Source: Cobetia sp. cqz5-12
GTDB lineage: Bacteria; Pseudomonadota; Gammaproteobacteria; Pseudomonadales; Halomonadaceae
Length of the DNA: 64,000 bases
Assembly: GCF_016495405.1 (NCBI RefSeq)
Contig: NZ_CP044522.1
Location: forward strand, 496,001-560,000
Direction: 5' to 3'
In this document: positions 54,164-62,721 of the stretch, one piece after another
How positions within the stretch are numbered: position 1 is the first letter of the stretch
How the letters are laid out: each line of letters starts with the position of its first letter
The notes under the pieces: generated by a model
Seen by the model: the letters and a program-made list of their open reading frames with translations, nothing else
Database searches by the model: none
What the model was told of the DNA's origin: nothing
Position numbers and translations under genes: made by a program

Positions 54164-55583
54164 TACGCCGCTGACAGATTCCCGAAAGGACGGCCTGAGC
54201 GCTGAACTCGCCGCCCTCAAGGCGCGCAATCGCCAGCTGGAGAAGATCAACGCTGCCCTGATCGAGCGGGTCGAATCCAGCAGCCCCTCGCCGAGCGGGC
54301 CCTACGCCGCCTTCGAGCACGCCGTCCTGCTGGCGGATCAGGTACGCGAGCGCACCGATGCCCTGCACCGCACCCTCGATGAACTGGGGGCGCTCAATCG
54401 ACGCCTCACCGCCGCCAAGGCCGCCGCCGAGGCGGCCAATCACTCCAAGACCCGCTTTCTCGCCGCCATCAGCCATGATCTGCTGCAACCCCTGAATGCG
54501 GCGCGGCTGTTCGCCAGCGCCCTGGAAGAGCAACTGGCGAGGCTGGCGCTGGATGATTCCACGTCGGGTGTCTCCTCGCCGGGGGAGCTGGTGGCGCGGT
54601 TGGGGCGCTCGCTGGCAGATGTCGAGAGTCTGCTGGGCACCCTGGTCGATATCTCGCGGCTGGATGCCGGCGTGCTGACGGCGGATGTCGCCGTCTTCCC
54701 GGTGCGGGAGCTGCTGGATGTGCTCGCCGAGGAATACCGCCAGCTGGGCGCTGCCCGTGGGCTCGAGCTGCATTACGTGGCCAGTCACCTGAGCGTCGAG
54801 TCGGACCTGCAGCTGCTGGCGCGCGTGATACGTAATTTCCTGAGCAATGCGCTGCGTCATGTGCCGGATGGCTCGACGCGCGGACGCGTGCTGCTGGGGT
54901 GTCGACGCCGCGGTGACTGGCTGGAGATTACCGTGGCCGACAACGGCCCCGGTATCGCCGAGCATCAGCGGGAGGTGGTCTTCCAGGAGTTCCGGCGCTT
55001 GGCGCCGCGCCAGGACAACGAGCAGCGCGGCCTCGGGCTGGGTCTGGCGATCGTCAAGCGCATCACTGGCCTGCTTGAGCATCCCCTGTCGCTGACCAGC
55101 ACCCCGGGGCGCGGCGCCGCCTTCGCGGTGCGCGTGCCGATTCGACAGCCTGCCAATGTGGTGATGGCTGCGGCTGACGCTTCATCCCCTGGACAGCCCT
55201 GCGCGTCACCGCTGGCGCCACCGCTGCTCGATACCGTTATCTGGGTGATCGAGGATGACGAGGATGTCTGCGCCGGCATGCGCTCCTTGCTGGAGGGGTG
55301 GGGCGCGAGCGTCCACTGCGCCGGTGATGCCGAAGTGCTGCTGCAGCAGGCGCTGGCCGCGCCGCAGGTCTTGATCGTCGATCATCAACTGGGTGATGGG
55401 CAGCCCGATGGCCTGGCGCAGGCGTTGCGGCTACGTGAGCGTTGGCCGGGCCTGCCGGTGGTGGTGATCAGCGCGGACCACTCGGCACCGCTCAAGGCCA
55501 GGGCACGCGCGCTGGGCTTCGGGTTCCTGCTCAAGCCAGTCAAGCCGTTGCGTCTGCGTCAGCTGTTGGTCAATCATCGCTGA
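54153..55583 (+). CDS. Hybrid histidine kinase/response regulator (NahK-like)
   Basis: 476 aa, cytosolic with no membrane segment. An N-terminal coiled coil (LSAELAALKARNRQLEKINA) is followed by HisKA with phospho-His in ISHDLLQPLNAARLFASALE near residue 107, HATPase boxes NFLSNALRH, DNGPGI and GLGLGLAIV, and a C-terminal receiver from ~365 (WVIEDDEDVCAG, phospho-acceptor Asp in LIVDHQLGD, Lys in LLKPVKP). The HDLxQPLxAARLF H-box is that of the NahK/ErcS' kinase group. It lacks the PAS domains many members have. Overlaps the FIST gene; ATG 54153 follows GGGAGGGC. Confidence 0.9.
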   Translation: MAPDTPLTDSRKDGLSAELAALKARNRQLEKINAALIERVESSSPSPSGPYAAFEHAVLLADQVRERTDALHRTLDELGALNRRLTAAKAAAEAANHSKTRFLAAISHDLLQPLNAARLFASALEEQLARLALDDSTSGVSSPGELVARLGRSLADVESLLGTLVDISRLDAGVLTADVAVFPVRELLDVLAEEYRQLGAARGLELHYVASHLSVESDLQLLARVIRNFLSNALRHVPDGSTRGRVLLGCRRRGDWLEITVADNGPGIAEHQREVVFQEFRRLAPRQDNEQRGLGLGLAIVKRITGLLEHPLSLTSTPGRGAAFAVRVPIRQPANVVMAAADASSPGQPCASPLAPPLLDTVIWVIEDDEDVCAGMRSLLEGWGASVHCAGDAEVLLQQALAAPQVLIVDHQLGDGQPDGLAQALRLRERWPGLPVVVISADHSAPLKARARALGFGFLLKPVKPLRLRQLLVNHR

Positions 55584-55691
55584 GTTTTTGTCGCTCAACT
55601 TTCTTCGCTGAGCTATCGGCATTCGGAAACAGGAGAATCGGGGCATTGGGGCAATGTGCAGAATTGAAGAAGGCTATCAGGGGTCGCGGTA

Positions 55692-55707
55692 AATTCTAAT
55701 GAGAATT
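55692..55707. promoter_or_regulatory. Palindrome upstream of mntH
   Basis: AATTCTAATGAGAATT, a 6-bp inverted repeat around AATG, in an AT-rich stretch about 90 bp before the mntH ATG. It resembles half of a Fur or manganese-responsive operator. Confidence 0.5.
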
Positions 55708-55796
55708 GATCGTATTTAGTGTGTATGCTCACATCATAGCGTCCCGCCTCGTCATTCTTCTGTTCGCGGGCCATTGATCTGGCAGGTTTTCCCCCC

Positions 55797-57125
55797 ATGC
55801 TGAATATCATGTCCGATAAATCCGTACGTCATGCCGCCAGCATGTCGCTTGGCAGTGAAGGCGAAGCCTCCTCTGCCGGTGGTGTGCGCACCGCATCCCC
55901 CATTCAGCTTGCAGGCCGCCTGCGTCGTGTCCTGCCTTTCCTGGGCCCGGCGATGATCGCCGCCGTCGCCTATATCGATCCCGGCAACTTCGCGACCAAC
56001 ATCGAGGCCGGCTCCCGTTATGGCTACGCCCTGTTGTGGGTGGTGCTGTGGGCCAATCTGATGGCGATGCTGATCCAGACCCTGTCCGCGCGGCTGGGGC
56101 TGGCCACCGGCAAGAATCTGGCCGAGGTCATCCGTGAGCGCTTCCCGCGTCCGGTGGTGTGGGCCTTCTGGGTGCAGGCGGAGATCGTCGCCATCGCCAC
56201 CGATCTGGCCGAATTCCTCGGCGCGGCGCTGGCCTTCAATCTGCTGTTCGGGCTCAGCATGCTGGAAGGGGCGCTGCTGACTGGCGCCATCACCTATGCC
56301 GTGCTGGTGATGCAGCGCTTCGGCTTCCGCATGATGGAGATGATCATCGGCGCGATGATCCTGGCGGTCTCGGCCGGCTTCCTGCTCGAGATCGTGCTCA
56401 GCCGTCCGCCGGTGGAACCGATCATCTATGGCCTGTTGACGCCGAACTTCCCCGATAGCCATGCCATCTTCCTGGCGGCCGGTATCCTCGGTGCCACCGT
56501 GATGCCCCACGTCATCTACCTGCATTCCGCGCTGTCCCAGAATCGCATCCGGGTGCGTGACAGCGGTCAGCGCCGTCGCGTGATGGGCTACTACCGGCTG
56601 GATGTCATCATCGGCATGGCGCTGGCCGGCTTGATCAACATGGCGATGCTGGTGCTGGCCGCCAAGGTCTTCCACGGCAACGGCGAGACCGGCGTGGCCT
56701 CCATCACCGAGAGCTACAAGCTGCTGTCACCGCTGATGGGTCAGGATGCGGCGAGCCTTATCTTCGGCTTCACGCTGCTGCTGGCAGGGCTGTCCTCCTC
56801 CATCGTCGGCACCCTGTCCGGTCAGGTGGTGATGCAGGGCTTCGTCAATTTCCGCATTCCGATGTGGCTGCGTCGCGTGATCACCATGGCACCGGCCATC
56901 GCCATCATCCTGATGGAGCTGCCGGAGCAGCAGGTGCTGGTGGCAAGTCAGGTGGTACTGAGCTTCGGGATTCCCTTCGCGCTGGTGCCGCTTCTGATGT
57001 TCACCGCCAATCGCCGCCTGATGGGCGATCTGGTCAATCGTCACTGGGTGACGGCCATCGGCATGCTGGTGGCAGCGATCATCATCCTGCTCAATGGCTA
57101 TGTGCTGGTCGGGGAGCTGATGTAG
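55797..57125 (+). CDS. mntH: NRAMP divalent metal (Mn2+/Fe2+) transporter
   Basis: 442 aa, about 11 transmembrane helices. Metal-site motifs are AYIDPGNFATNIEAGSRYGY in helix 1 and MPHVIYLHSALSQ in helix 6, with the family segment LAEFLGAALAFNLLFGLSML between. It takes up Mn2+ with protons and often Fe2+. The start at 55797 is accepted with moderate certainty; ATG 55809 is an alternative and neither has a strong ribosome site. A 17-bp tandem duplication spans the stop codon. It lies between the kinase and its probable cognate regulator, on the same strand as the kinase. Confidence 0.93.
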   Translation: MLNIMSDKSVRHAASMSLGSEGEASSAGGVRTASPIQLAGRLRRVLPFLGPAMIAAVAYIDPGNFATNIEAGSRYGYALLWVVLWANLMAMLIQTLSARLGLATGKNLAEVIRERFPRPVVWAFWVQAEIVAIATDLAEFLGAALAFNLLFGLSMLEGALLTGAITYAVLVMQRFGFRMMEMIIGAMILAVSAGFLLEIVLSRPPVEPIIYGLLTPNFPDSHAIFLAAGILGATVMPHVIYLHSALSQNRIRVRDSGQRRRVMGYYRLDVIIGMALAGLINMAMLVLAAKVFHGNGETGVASITESYKLLSPLMGQDAASLIFGFTLLLAGLSSSIVGTLSGQVVMQGFVNFRIPMWLRRVITMAPAIAIILMELPEQQVLVASQVVLSFGIPFALVPLLMFTANRRLMGDLVNRHWVTAIGMLVAAIIILLNGYVLVGELM

Positions 57126-57147
57126 GAAGGGAGCTGATGTAGGAAGA
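57114..57147 (+). repeat. 17-bp duplication across the mntH stop codon
   Basis: GAGCTGATGTAGGAAGG (57114-57130) is followed directly by GAGCTGATGTAGGAAGA (57131-57147). The first copy contains the stop codon, so the duplication does not alter the protein. Confidence 0.88.
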
Positions 57148-57192
57148 GTCACTCTGCTTCGACACTTGAGGGTCAACGCCCCGGTTCGCGCC

Positions 57193-57984
57193 TCATTCAT
57201 GAGCGCTGGATCGGGGCGTTTCGCGTCGTGGGGCGGCGGAGGTCTCACTCGGGCCTGACATGGCAGGCAGGGCGTGGCTGGCCAGCAGGATCGCCTGCAC
57301 CCGGCTGGCGACCCCCAGCTTGTGCAGGATAGCGGAGACATGTGACTTGACGGTGGTCTCCGCCACGCCCAGCTGCCAGGCGATCATCTTGTTGGACTCG
57401 CCCAGCACCATGCGCTCCAGCACGCCGCGCTGCTTGGTGGTGAGGGTCTGCCAGCGCCGCGCGAATTCCGCCTCGCTGAGGCTCGGCGCCGGTTGAGGCG
57501 CTGGCGGTGGCACTGGTACCGATGATGCTGATGCAGAGGATGCCGAGAGCGGCGCTGCACGTGGCGCAGCGCGCATCAGCTGGGCAGGCACATAGACCTC
57601 CCCGGCCAGCATGCGCGCGAGGGCCTCGCGCAGGACGTCTGCCGGGCTCGACTTGGACAGATACCCCACTGCGCCCAGCGCCAGTGCCTCGAGTACCGTC
57701 TCGCGCGCCTCGTGGGCGGAGAGAATCGCCACCGGCAGCCAGTCCGCTTCCGCACGCAGGCGTGCCAGTCCTTCCAGTCCGTGGCTGTCGGGCAGGTCGA
57801 GATCCAGCAGCAGCAGGTCGAGGCTATCAGCGTGTGACTCGATGAGACTGAGGGCCTGAGCGAGGCTGGCGGCCTGCAGCAGCTCGTATTCTGGCGTAGA
57901 GCCGTCAGCGACGGCCAGACTCAGGGTGCGACTGATGGCATCACGGAACAGCGGATGGTCATCCGCGATCAGCAGACGGTGCAT
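57193..57984 (-). CDS. LuxR/NarL-type response regulator (ErbR/AgmR-like)
   Basis: 263 aa. Receiver domain residues ~1-125 (LLIADDHPLFRDAISRTLSL, phospho-Asp in LLLLDLDLPDSHG near residue 60, LSKSSPADVLREALARMLAG), a Ser/Pro/Ala linker, and a C-terminal LuxR helix-turn-helix (LTTKQRGVLERMVLGESNKM, AWQLGVAETTVKSHVSAILH). Start 57984 follows AGGAG; the frame is open 105 codons upstream through a repeat region that lacks a ribosome site. It is divergent from the aldehyde dehydrogenase gene, and the probable partner is the hybrid kinase upstream. Relatives in Pseudomonas control ethanol-oxidation genes. Confidence 0.9.
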   Translation of the reverse strand: MHRLLIADDHPLFRDAISRTLSLAVADGSTPEYELLQAASLAQALSLIESHADSLDLLLLDLDLPDSHGLEGLARLRAEADWLPVAILSAHEARETVLEALALGAVGYLSKSSPADVLREALARMLAGEVYVPAQLMRAAPRAAPLSASSASASSVPVPPPAPQPAPSLSEAEFARRWQTLTTKQRGVLERMVLGESNKMIAWQLGVAETTVKSHVSAILHKLGVASRVQAILLASHALPAMSGPSETSAAPRRETPRSSAHE

Positions 57985-58038
57985 GGAGGCTCCTGGCCGG
58001 TCGTTGGCGGGCGATGTTCTGGTCATGACGTTCCAGGT

Positions 58039-58098
58039 CATGACCTTGCTGACAATAGCTATCCTGATCATGACCTTGCTGACAATAGCTACCCTGAG
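58039..58098. repeat. Two 30-bp tandem repeats upstream of the response regulator
   Basis: Units 58039-58068 and 58069-58098 differ at two positions and share the core CATGACCTTGCTGACAATAG. The nearest copy begins 55 bp from the regulator start codon. Confidence 0.9.
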
Positions 58099-58300
58099 CA
58101 TAACGTCATGGCGTGGTGTCGTACCTTGCGGCCTTCGCGGTATGGCCTGTCTTTTCTTTCCTCCTCTGTCTGCCTTTCCCATCTTTCTTGCCTGCCGGGT
58201 TTCTCCCTTTTCTCCTCCCAAGGGATGAGACGATTTCCGCCCATGGGCGCATGTCGGGATCGGCGTGAGTGAACAAGACTGTGAGAGTCGTCTGATCAAG

Positions 58301-58336
58301 CAGTCATTGATGCAACCATTGATGCAGTCATTGACG
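58301..58336. repeat. Three 12-bp tandem repeats
   Basis: CAGTCATTGATG, CAACCATTGATG and CAGTCATTGACG in tandem, about 100 bp before the aldehyde dehydrogenase ATG. Confidence 0.85.
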
Positions 58337-58439
58337 GTCAGGCGATGGACAGGAGCGCCACCTCCTGTTCAGGTTACCGACAACAACAGGTCGTCGATCA
58401 CGAACGCCACTCGTGAATCCGACCCCACAGGAGTTCGCC

Positions 58440-59960
58440 ATGATCTACGCCTCTCCGGGCAGCGCCGATGCGCTGGTCACGTTCAAGGACATCTACGGCA
58501 ACTATATCGGCGGGCGTTTCGTCGAGCCGGTGAAGGGGGAATATTTCGACAATGTCAGCCCGGTGACGGGCGAGGTGTTCTGCCGTATCCCGCGCTCGAG
58601 TGCGGAAGATATCGACCTTGCGCTGGACGCCGCCCACAAGGCAGCCCCCGCCTGGGGCAAGACCTCGGTGCAGGAGCGTTCCAATATCCTGCTCAGGATC
58701 GCGGATCGCATCGAGCAGAACCTCGAGATGCTGGCGGTCGCGGAGACCTGGGATAACGGCAAGGCGGTGCGCGAGACGCTGAACGCCGATATCCCGCTGG
58801 CGGCGGATCACTTCCGCTACTTCGCCGGTTGCCTGCGCTCCCAGGAAGGCACCGCGGCGGACATCGATGCCAATACCGTCTCCTATCACTTTCATGAGCC
58901 ATTGGGCGTGGTGGGACAGATCATCCCGTGGAACTTCCCGATCCTGATGGCGGCCTGGAAGCTGGGCCCGGCGCTGGCGGCGGGCAACTGCGTGGTGCTC
59001 AAGCCGGCGGAGCAGACCCCGGCCTCGATCCTGGTGCTGGCGGAGCTGATCAATGACCTGCTGCCGGCGGGCGTGCTCAATATCGTCAACGGCTACGGGG
59101 CCGAGGCCGGCCAGGCGCTGGCCACCAGCAAGCGCATCGCCAAGATCGCCTTCACCGGCTCCACTCCCGTGGGCTCGCACATTCTCAAGTGCGCCGCCGA
59201 CAGCATCATCCCCTCCACGGTGGAGCTGGGCGGCAAGTCGCCCAACATCTACTTCGCCGACATCATGAATGCCGAACCCGAGTTCATCGACAAGGCCGCC
59301 GAAGGCCTGGTGCTGGCGTTCTTCAATCAGGGCGAGGTGTGCACCTGCCCATCGCGCGCCCTGATCCAGGAAAGCATCTACGACGACTTCATGGCCCGGG
59401 TGATGGAGCGCGTGAAGACCATCAAGCGCGGCAACCCGCTGGACACCGACGTACAGGTCGGCGCCCAGGCCTCCCGCGAGCAGTTCGACAAGATCATGTC
59501 CTACATGGATGTCGCCCGCGAGGAAGGCGCCGAGGTGCTCACCGGCGGCAGCAGCGAGCAGCTGGAGAACGAGCTGGCCAACGGCTATTACATCCAGCCG
59601 ACTTTGCTCAAGGGCAACAACGCCATGCGCGTCTTCCAGGAGGAAATCTTCGGGCCGGTGGTCGCCGTCACCACCTTCCGTGACGAGGCCGAGGCGCTGG
59701 CCATCGCCAATGACACCGAATTCGGTCTCGGCGCCGGGGTGTGGAGCCGCGACATGAACGTCGCCTTCCGCATGGGCCGCGGCATCCAGGCCGGTCGCGT
59801 GTGGACCAACTGCTACCACCAGTATCCCGCCCATGCCGCCTTCGGTGGCTACAAGAAATCCGGTGTCGGTCGCGAGACCCACAAGATGGCACTGGAGCAT
59901 TACCAGCAGACCAAGAACCTGCTGGTCAGCTACGACATCAATCCGCTCGGCTTCTTCTAG
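58440..59960 (+). CDS. exaC: NAD-dependent (acet)aldehyde dehydrogenase, ExaC/AldB type
   Basis: 506 aa. Oxidises acetaldehyde to acetate. Cofactor and catalytic motifs: [31 protein letters not shown], the general base in [12 protein letters not shown], catalytic Cys in [14 protein letters not shown] near residue 300, and [13 protein letters not shown]. The C-terminal [20 protein letters not shown] is characteristic of the ExaC/AldB branch. ATG 58440 follows AGGAG. It lies downstream of a divergent response regulator and 305 bp before an alcohol dehydrogenase gene, giving a two-step alcohol-to-acetate route. The gene symbol is by analogy with the Pseudomonas locus. Confidence 0.92.
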   Translation: MIYASPGSADALVTFKDIYGNYIGGRFVEPVKGEYFDNVSPVTGEVFCRIPRSSAEDIDLALDAAHKAAPAWGKTSVQERSNILLRIADRIEQNLEMLAVAETWDNGKAVRETLNADIPLAADHFRYFAGCLRSQEGTAADIDANTVSYHFHEPLGVVGQIIPWNFPILMAAWKLGPALAAGNCVVLKPAEQTPASILVLAELINDLLPAGVLNIVNGYGAEAGQALATSKRIAKIAFTGSTPVGSHILKCAADSIIPSTVELGGKSPNIYFADIMNAEPEFIDKAAEGLVLAFFNQGEVCTCPSRALIQESIYDDFMARVMERVKTIKRGNPLDTDVQVGAQASREQFDKIMSYMDVAREEGAEVLTGGSSEQLENELANGYYIQPTLLKGNNAMRVFQEEIFGPVVAVTTFRDEAEALAIANDTEFGLGAGVWSRDMNVAFRMGRGIQAGRVWTNCYHQYPAHAAFGGYKKSGVGRETHKMALEHYQQTKNLLVSYDINPLGFF

Positions 59961-60265
59961 GCCTGTCAGGCAGTGCCGCCGAGGCTGGCGGCGCTGAACC
60001 CACCACTCGCATCGTCTTCTTGACACATGACCTCAATGCCCGCGCCAGATCCGATTGCTTGATCTGGCGCAGGGCAGGGAGCGCTGCGTCTGGTTTCAAT
60101 GGAGAGGCAATCCCCTGGGGCACGAGCATGACCTCTCGCTCACGCCCGGGCAGTAACGTTCCCTCTGCCTGATCTCTGGCTCGCCTTTCCAAGGTTCGTC
60201 TTTCGACAATGAATTCGTCTTTCGACATCGAATTCGTCATTTTGACAATGAATGAGGAGTCCATC
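59961..60265. other. Gap between aldehyde and alcohol dehydrogenase genes
   Basis: 305 bp. The only structured element is the triple 19-20-bp repeat at 60195-60252, ending next to the alcohol dehydrogenase ribosome site. No clear terminator for the aldehyde dehydrogenase gene was seen. Confidence 0.6.
60195..60252 (+). repeat. Three 19-20-bp tandem repeats upstream of adhP
   Basis: Units 60195-60213, 60214-60232 (19 bp each) and 60233-60252 (20 bp) share TTCGTC...GACA...GAA. They end 13 bp before the start codon, so they lie in the leader or over the promoter. Confidence 0.88.
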
Positions 60266-61294
60266 ATGGATAACAGCATGAAAGCCGCCGTGGTACGTGA
60301 ATTCGGTGCACCGCTGGTGATCGAGGAAGTCACGGTGCCGCGCCCGGGGCGTGGCGAGATTCTGGTCGAGGTCGCCGCCTCCGGGGTCTGTCATACCGAC
60401 CTGCACGCCGCGCATGGCGACTGGCCGGTGAAACCCAACCCGCCGTTCATTCCCGGCCATGAGGGCGTCGGTACCATCGCGGCGGTGGGCGAGGGTGTGA
60501 CTCACGTCAAGGAAGGCGACCGGGTCGGGGTGCCCTGGCTCTACTCGGCCTGCGGCCACTGCGAGCATTGCCTGGGGGGGTGGGAGACGCTGTGCGAGAG
60601 CCAGCAGAATACCGGCTACTCGGTGAATGGCGGCTTTGCCCAGTTCACGCTGGCGGACGCCGGCTACGTCGGGCGTCTGCCGGACAGCGTGGGCTTCGTG
60701 GAGATCGCGCCGGTGCTGTGTGCCGGGGTCACGGTCTACAAGGGGCTCAAGATGACCGACACCCGTCCCGGACAGTGGGTGGTGATCTCGGGCATCGGCG
60801 GCCTGGGCCACATGGCGGTGCAGTATGCGCGCGCCATGGGCCTGAACGTGGCGGCGGTGGATGTGGATGATGCCAAGCTGGAACTGGCCCGCCGTCTGGG
60901 CGCGACCGTGACCGTCAATGCCATGAAGGAAGATCCGGCAGCCGTCATCAAGCGCGAGATCGGCGGCGCGCACGGCGCGCTGGTGACGGCGGTATCACCG
61001 AAGGCCTTCGATCAGGCCCAGAACATGCTGCGCCGTGGCGGTACCCTGGTGCTCAACGGCCTGCCACCGGGTGACTTCCCGCTGCCGATCTTCTCCACCG
61101 TGCTCAATGGCATCACGGTACGTGGCTCCATCGTCGGCACGCGTCAGGACCTGCAGGAGGCGCTGGACTTCGCCGCGGAAGGCAAGGTCGCCGCCACCGT
61201 GCAGACCGGCAGGCTCGAGGACATCAACGACATCTTCGGACGCATGATCGACGGCAAGATCGAGGGGCGCATCGTGCTCGACATGAAGGCCTGA
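60266..61294 (+). CDS. adhP: Zinc-dependent alcohol dehydrogenase
   Basis: 342 aa, medium-chain dehydrogenase/reductase of the AdhP ethanol-active group. Catalytic zinc: [15 protein letters not shown] and [19 protein letters not shown]. The structural zinc cysteines are in [19 protein letters not shown]. The NAD-binding fold has [23 protein letters not shown] 60266 follows GAGGAG. With the aldehyde dehydrogenase upstream it would convert ethanol to acetate. It ends at a long perfect hairpin (61360-61405). Confidence 0.94.
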   Translation: MDNSMKAAVVREFGAPLVIEEVTVPRPGRGEILVEVAASGVCHTDLHAAHGDWPVKPNPPFIPGHEGVGTIAAVGEGVTHVKEGDRVGVPWLYSACGHCEHCLGGWETLCESQQNTGYSVNGGFAQFTLADAGYVGRLPDSVGFVEIAPVLCAGVTVYKGLKMTDTRPGQWVVISGIGGLGHMAVQYARAMGLNVAAVDVDDAKLELARRLGATVTVNAMKEDPAAVIKREIGGAHGALVTAVSPKAFDQAQNMLRRGGTLVLNGLPPGDFPLPIFSTVLNGITVRGSIVGTRQDLQEALDFAAEGKVAATVQTGRLEDINDIFGRMIDGKIEGRIVLDMKA

Positions 61295-61359
61295 GGCGTT
61301 CGCTGTCCAGAACTTGACCCCTCTCCACCGACGACAGGCCTGCAGGAATCGGCAGGACT

Positions 61360-61405
61360 CCAGACATGACAACGCCAGCCCTCGGGCTGGCGTTGTCATG
61401 TCTGG
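61360..61405. terminator. Perfect 21-bp hairpin between convergent genes
   Basis: The arms 61360-61380 and 61385-61405 are fully complementary with a CTCG tetraloop. It lies between adhP and the convergent stress-protein gene and probably terminates both; no T-run on either side. Confidence 0.8.
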
Positions 61406-61473
61406 CATGGCCGTGTGCGTGAAGCGTCACGCGAGCACTAGAAGAGCTCTCCATGACGAGCTCGGATTTCTGC

Positions 61474-61965
61474 TTACACCGTGCCGAATTTCTCGTTCTC
61501 GCCCATGTCCGGGGTGTGGTCCTTGTCGAGGTTGGCGCGCGCAATCTCATAGAGTTGATACGCCTTACTCTCCTTGGCCTTCCAGTGTTCGCCGGATTGC
61601 ACCTTGATCTCCAGCAGGGTGACATCGGGGTCATCCTTGCCTTCCGGGAACCAGGCGGCCACGAACGGATTCCAGAACTTGTCGATCAGGCCCTGGTCGC
61701 GGTGCAGGTTGGCATGACCGCTCAGCGACACGTAGACGCCATCATCCTGATCGGAAAAGCTCAGGCAGACCTCGCTGTCCTTCCTGGCTTCAAACACCTT
61801 CTCTGCGCTGGCGCGGGTGAAGAACCACAGGGTGCCATCGTAGTCATCCTGTACTAGATGCATCGGGCGGGCGTGGGGCATGCCGTCGCCTTGCGTCACC
61901 AACATGCCGACCTTCACATCCTTGATCAGCTTCCAGATCTTCTGCTTGTGCTCCGGGCTCGACAT
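61474..61965 (-). CDS. General stress protein, pyridoxamine-phosphate-oxidase-like fold
   Basis: 163 aa split-barrel flavin-binding-fold protein of the general stress protein 26 type (Bacillus YdaG relatives). Pattern: MLVTQGDGMPHARPMHLVQD, GTLWFFTRASAEKVFEARKD, VCLSFSDQDDGVYVSLSGHA, KFWNPFVAAWFPEGKDDPDV. Enzymatic activity is not established for this group; FMN binding is likely. AAAGGAG precedes the ATG at good spacing. Single gene. Confidence 0.88.
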   Translation of the reverse strand: MSSPEHKQKIWKLIKDVKVGMLVTQGDGMPHARPMHLVQDDYDGTLWFFTRASAEKVFEARKDSEVCLSFSDQDDGVYVSLSGHANLHRDQGLIDKFWNPFVAAWFPEGKDDPDVTLLEIKVQSGEHWKAKESKAYQLYEIARANLDKDHTPDMGENEKFGTV

Positions 61966-62072
61966 CGTGTGTCACTCCTTTGCGTCATGCGAATGAAAAT
62001 CCGACTGGCTAGCCGTTGATCAAGACCTTGGAGCGACACCCCACAACTTCAAGGGATGATGGTGAAGCTTTC

Positions 62073-62144
62073 GCTTGATGAGTCAGGGCTTGTTGAGTCA
62101 GTGCTTGATGAGTCAGCGCTCGATCAATCGGGGCTTGATTCAGG
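62073..62144. repeat. 15-bp tandem repeats downstream of creA
   Basis: Units 62073-62087, 62088-62102, 62103-62117, 62118-62132 and a partial fifth, with consensus GCTTGATGAGTCAGN. The first three are near-identical and the fourth is diverged. They lie between the creA stop and the next gene's promoter. Confidence 0.88.
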
Positions 62145-62156
62145 CGCCCGGGCGCC

Positions 62157-62648
62157 TCACTGCGCTGCCGGTGCCTGCCAGGCGTCGCTGCCCCACAGCG
62201 GCACGCTGCTCAGCGCATGCTTGAAGCTGCCGCTGGTTTCCTTGGTGCTGTAGGCGATGTAGAGCAGGCTCTGGGAGTCGCGATCCAGAATGCGCCGGAT
62301 CTTGAGGCTCTTGAGCAGCACGCTCTTGGATTTGCGATAGACCTCCTCGCCACTCTTGGAAGTGTCGATGTCGGCGATCATCTCCGCCGTGATCGGGCCG
62401 GTCTGGCGGCAGGCGATGCTCATGTCGGAGGGATCGGAGAAGTCGAGGTCCGCCTCGATGTTGCTCAGGTGGCAGGTCACGCCCGGCACCTTGGGGTCGA
62501 TCAGGCTCTCGATCTTGATGTCCTTGGTGGTGAACAGGCCCAGCGAGACATCCCCGACCTCGTTGTCATCACAGCCGGCCAGCAGCAGGCCTGAGGCCAT
62601 CACACCCAGCAGGGCAGCACGAGGGGATAGGCGACGCAGTCGAGTCAT
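62157..62648 (-). CDS. creA: CreA family lipoprotein
   Basis: 163 aa. A lipobox (ASGLLLAGC) gives a lipid-anchored or secreted protein, unlike E. coli CreA, which has a plain signal peptide. The conserved CreA core follows: VSLGLFTTKDIKIESLIDPK, VPGVTCHLSNIEADLDFSDP, SIACRQTGPI. Two cysteines in the core are typical of the family. Function is unknown despite its frequent conservation. Not linked here to creBCD. The last ~25 residues (ALSSVPLWGSDAWQAPAAQ) are less conserved. Confidence 0.9.
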   Translation of the reverse strand: MTRLRRLSPRAALLGVMASGLLLAGCDDNEVGDVSLGLFTTKDIKIESLIDPKVPGVTCHLSNIEADLDFSDPSDMSIACRQTGPITAEMIADIDTSKSGEEVYRKSKSVLLKSLKIRRILDRDSQSLLYIAYSTKETSGSFKHALSSVPLWGSDAWQAPAAQ

Positions 62649-62721
62649 GGGGTCATCCTTGAGTCAGTGGGTAAGGCGAAGGCGGCAAGGCGATGATAGC
62701 GTGTCAGGCGATGTCCGGGCG

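Larger units (their letters stand above)
57985..58439. other. Divergent regulator/aldehyde dehydrogenase region
   Basis: 455 bp with no supported gene. It contains a 30-bp direct repeat (58039-58098) near the regulator start and three 12-bp repeats (58301-58336) ahead of the dehydrogenase gene. TCATGAC also recurs at about 58023 and 58038. These are candidate operator sites for the regulator. Confidence 0.6.

Noticed and set aside
57175..57219. Inverted repeat AACGCCCC/GGGGCGTT at the mntH/regulator junction.
   Set aside because: The 29-nt loop and overlap with the regulator coding end make it a weak terminator candidate.
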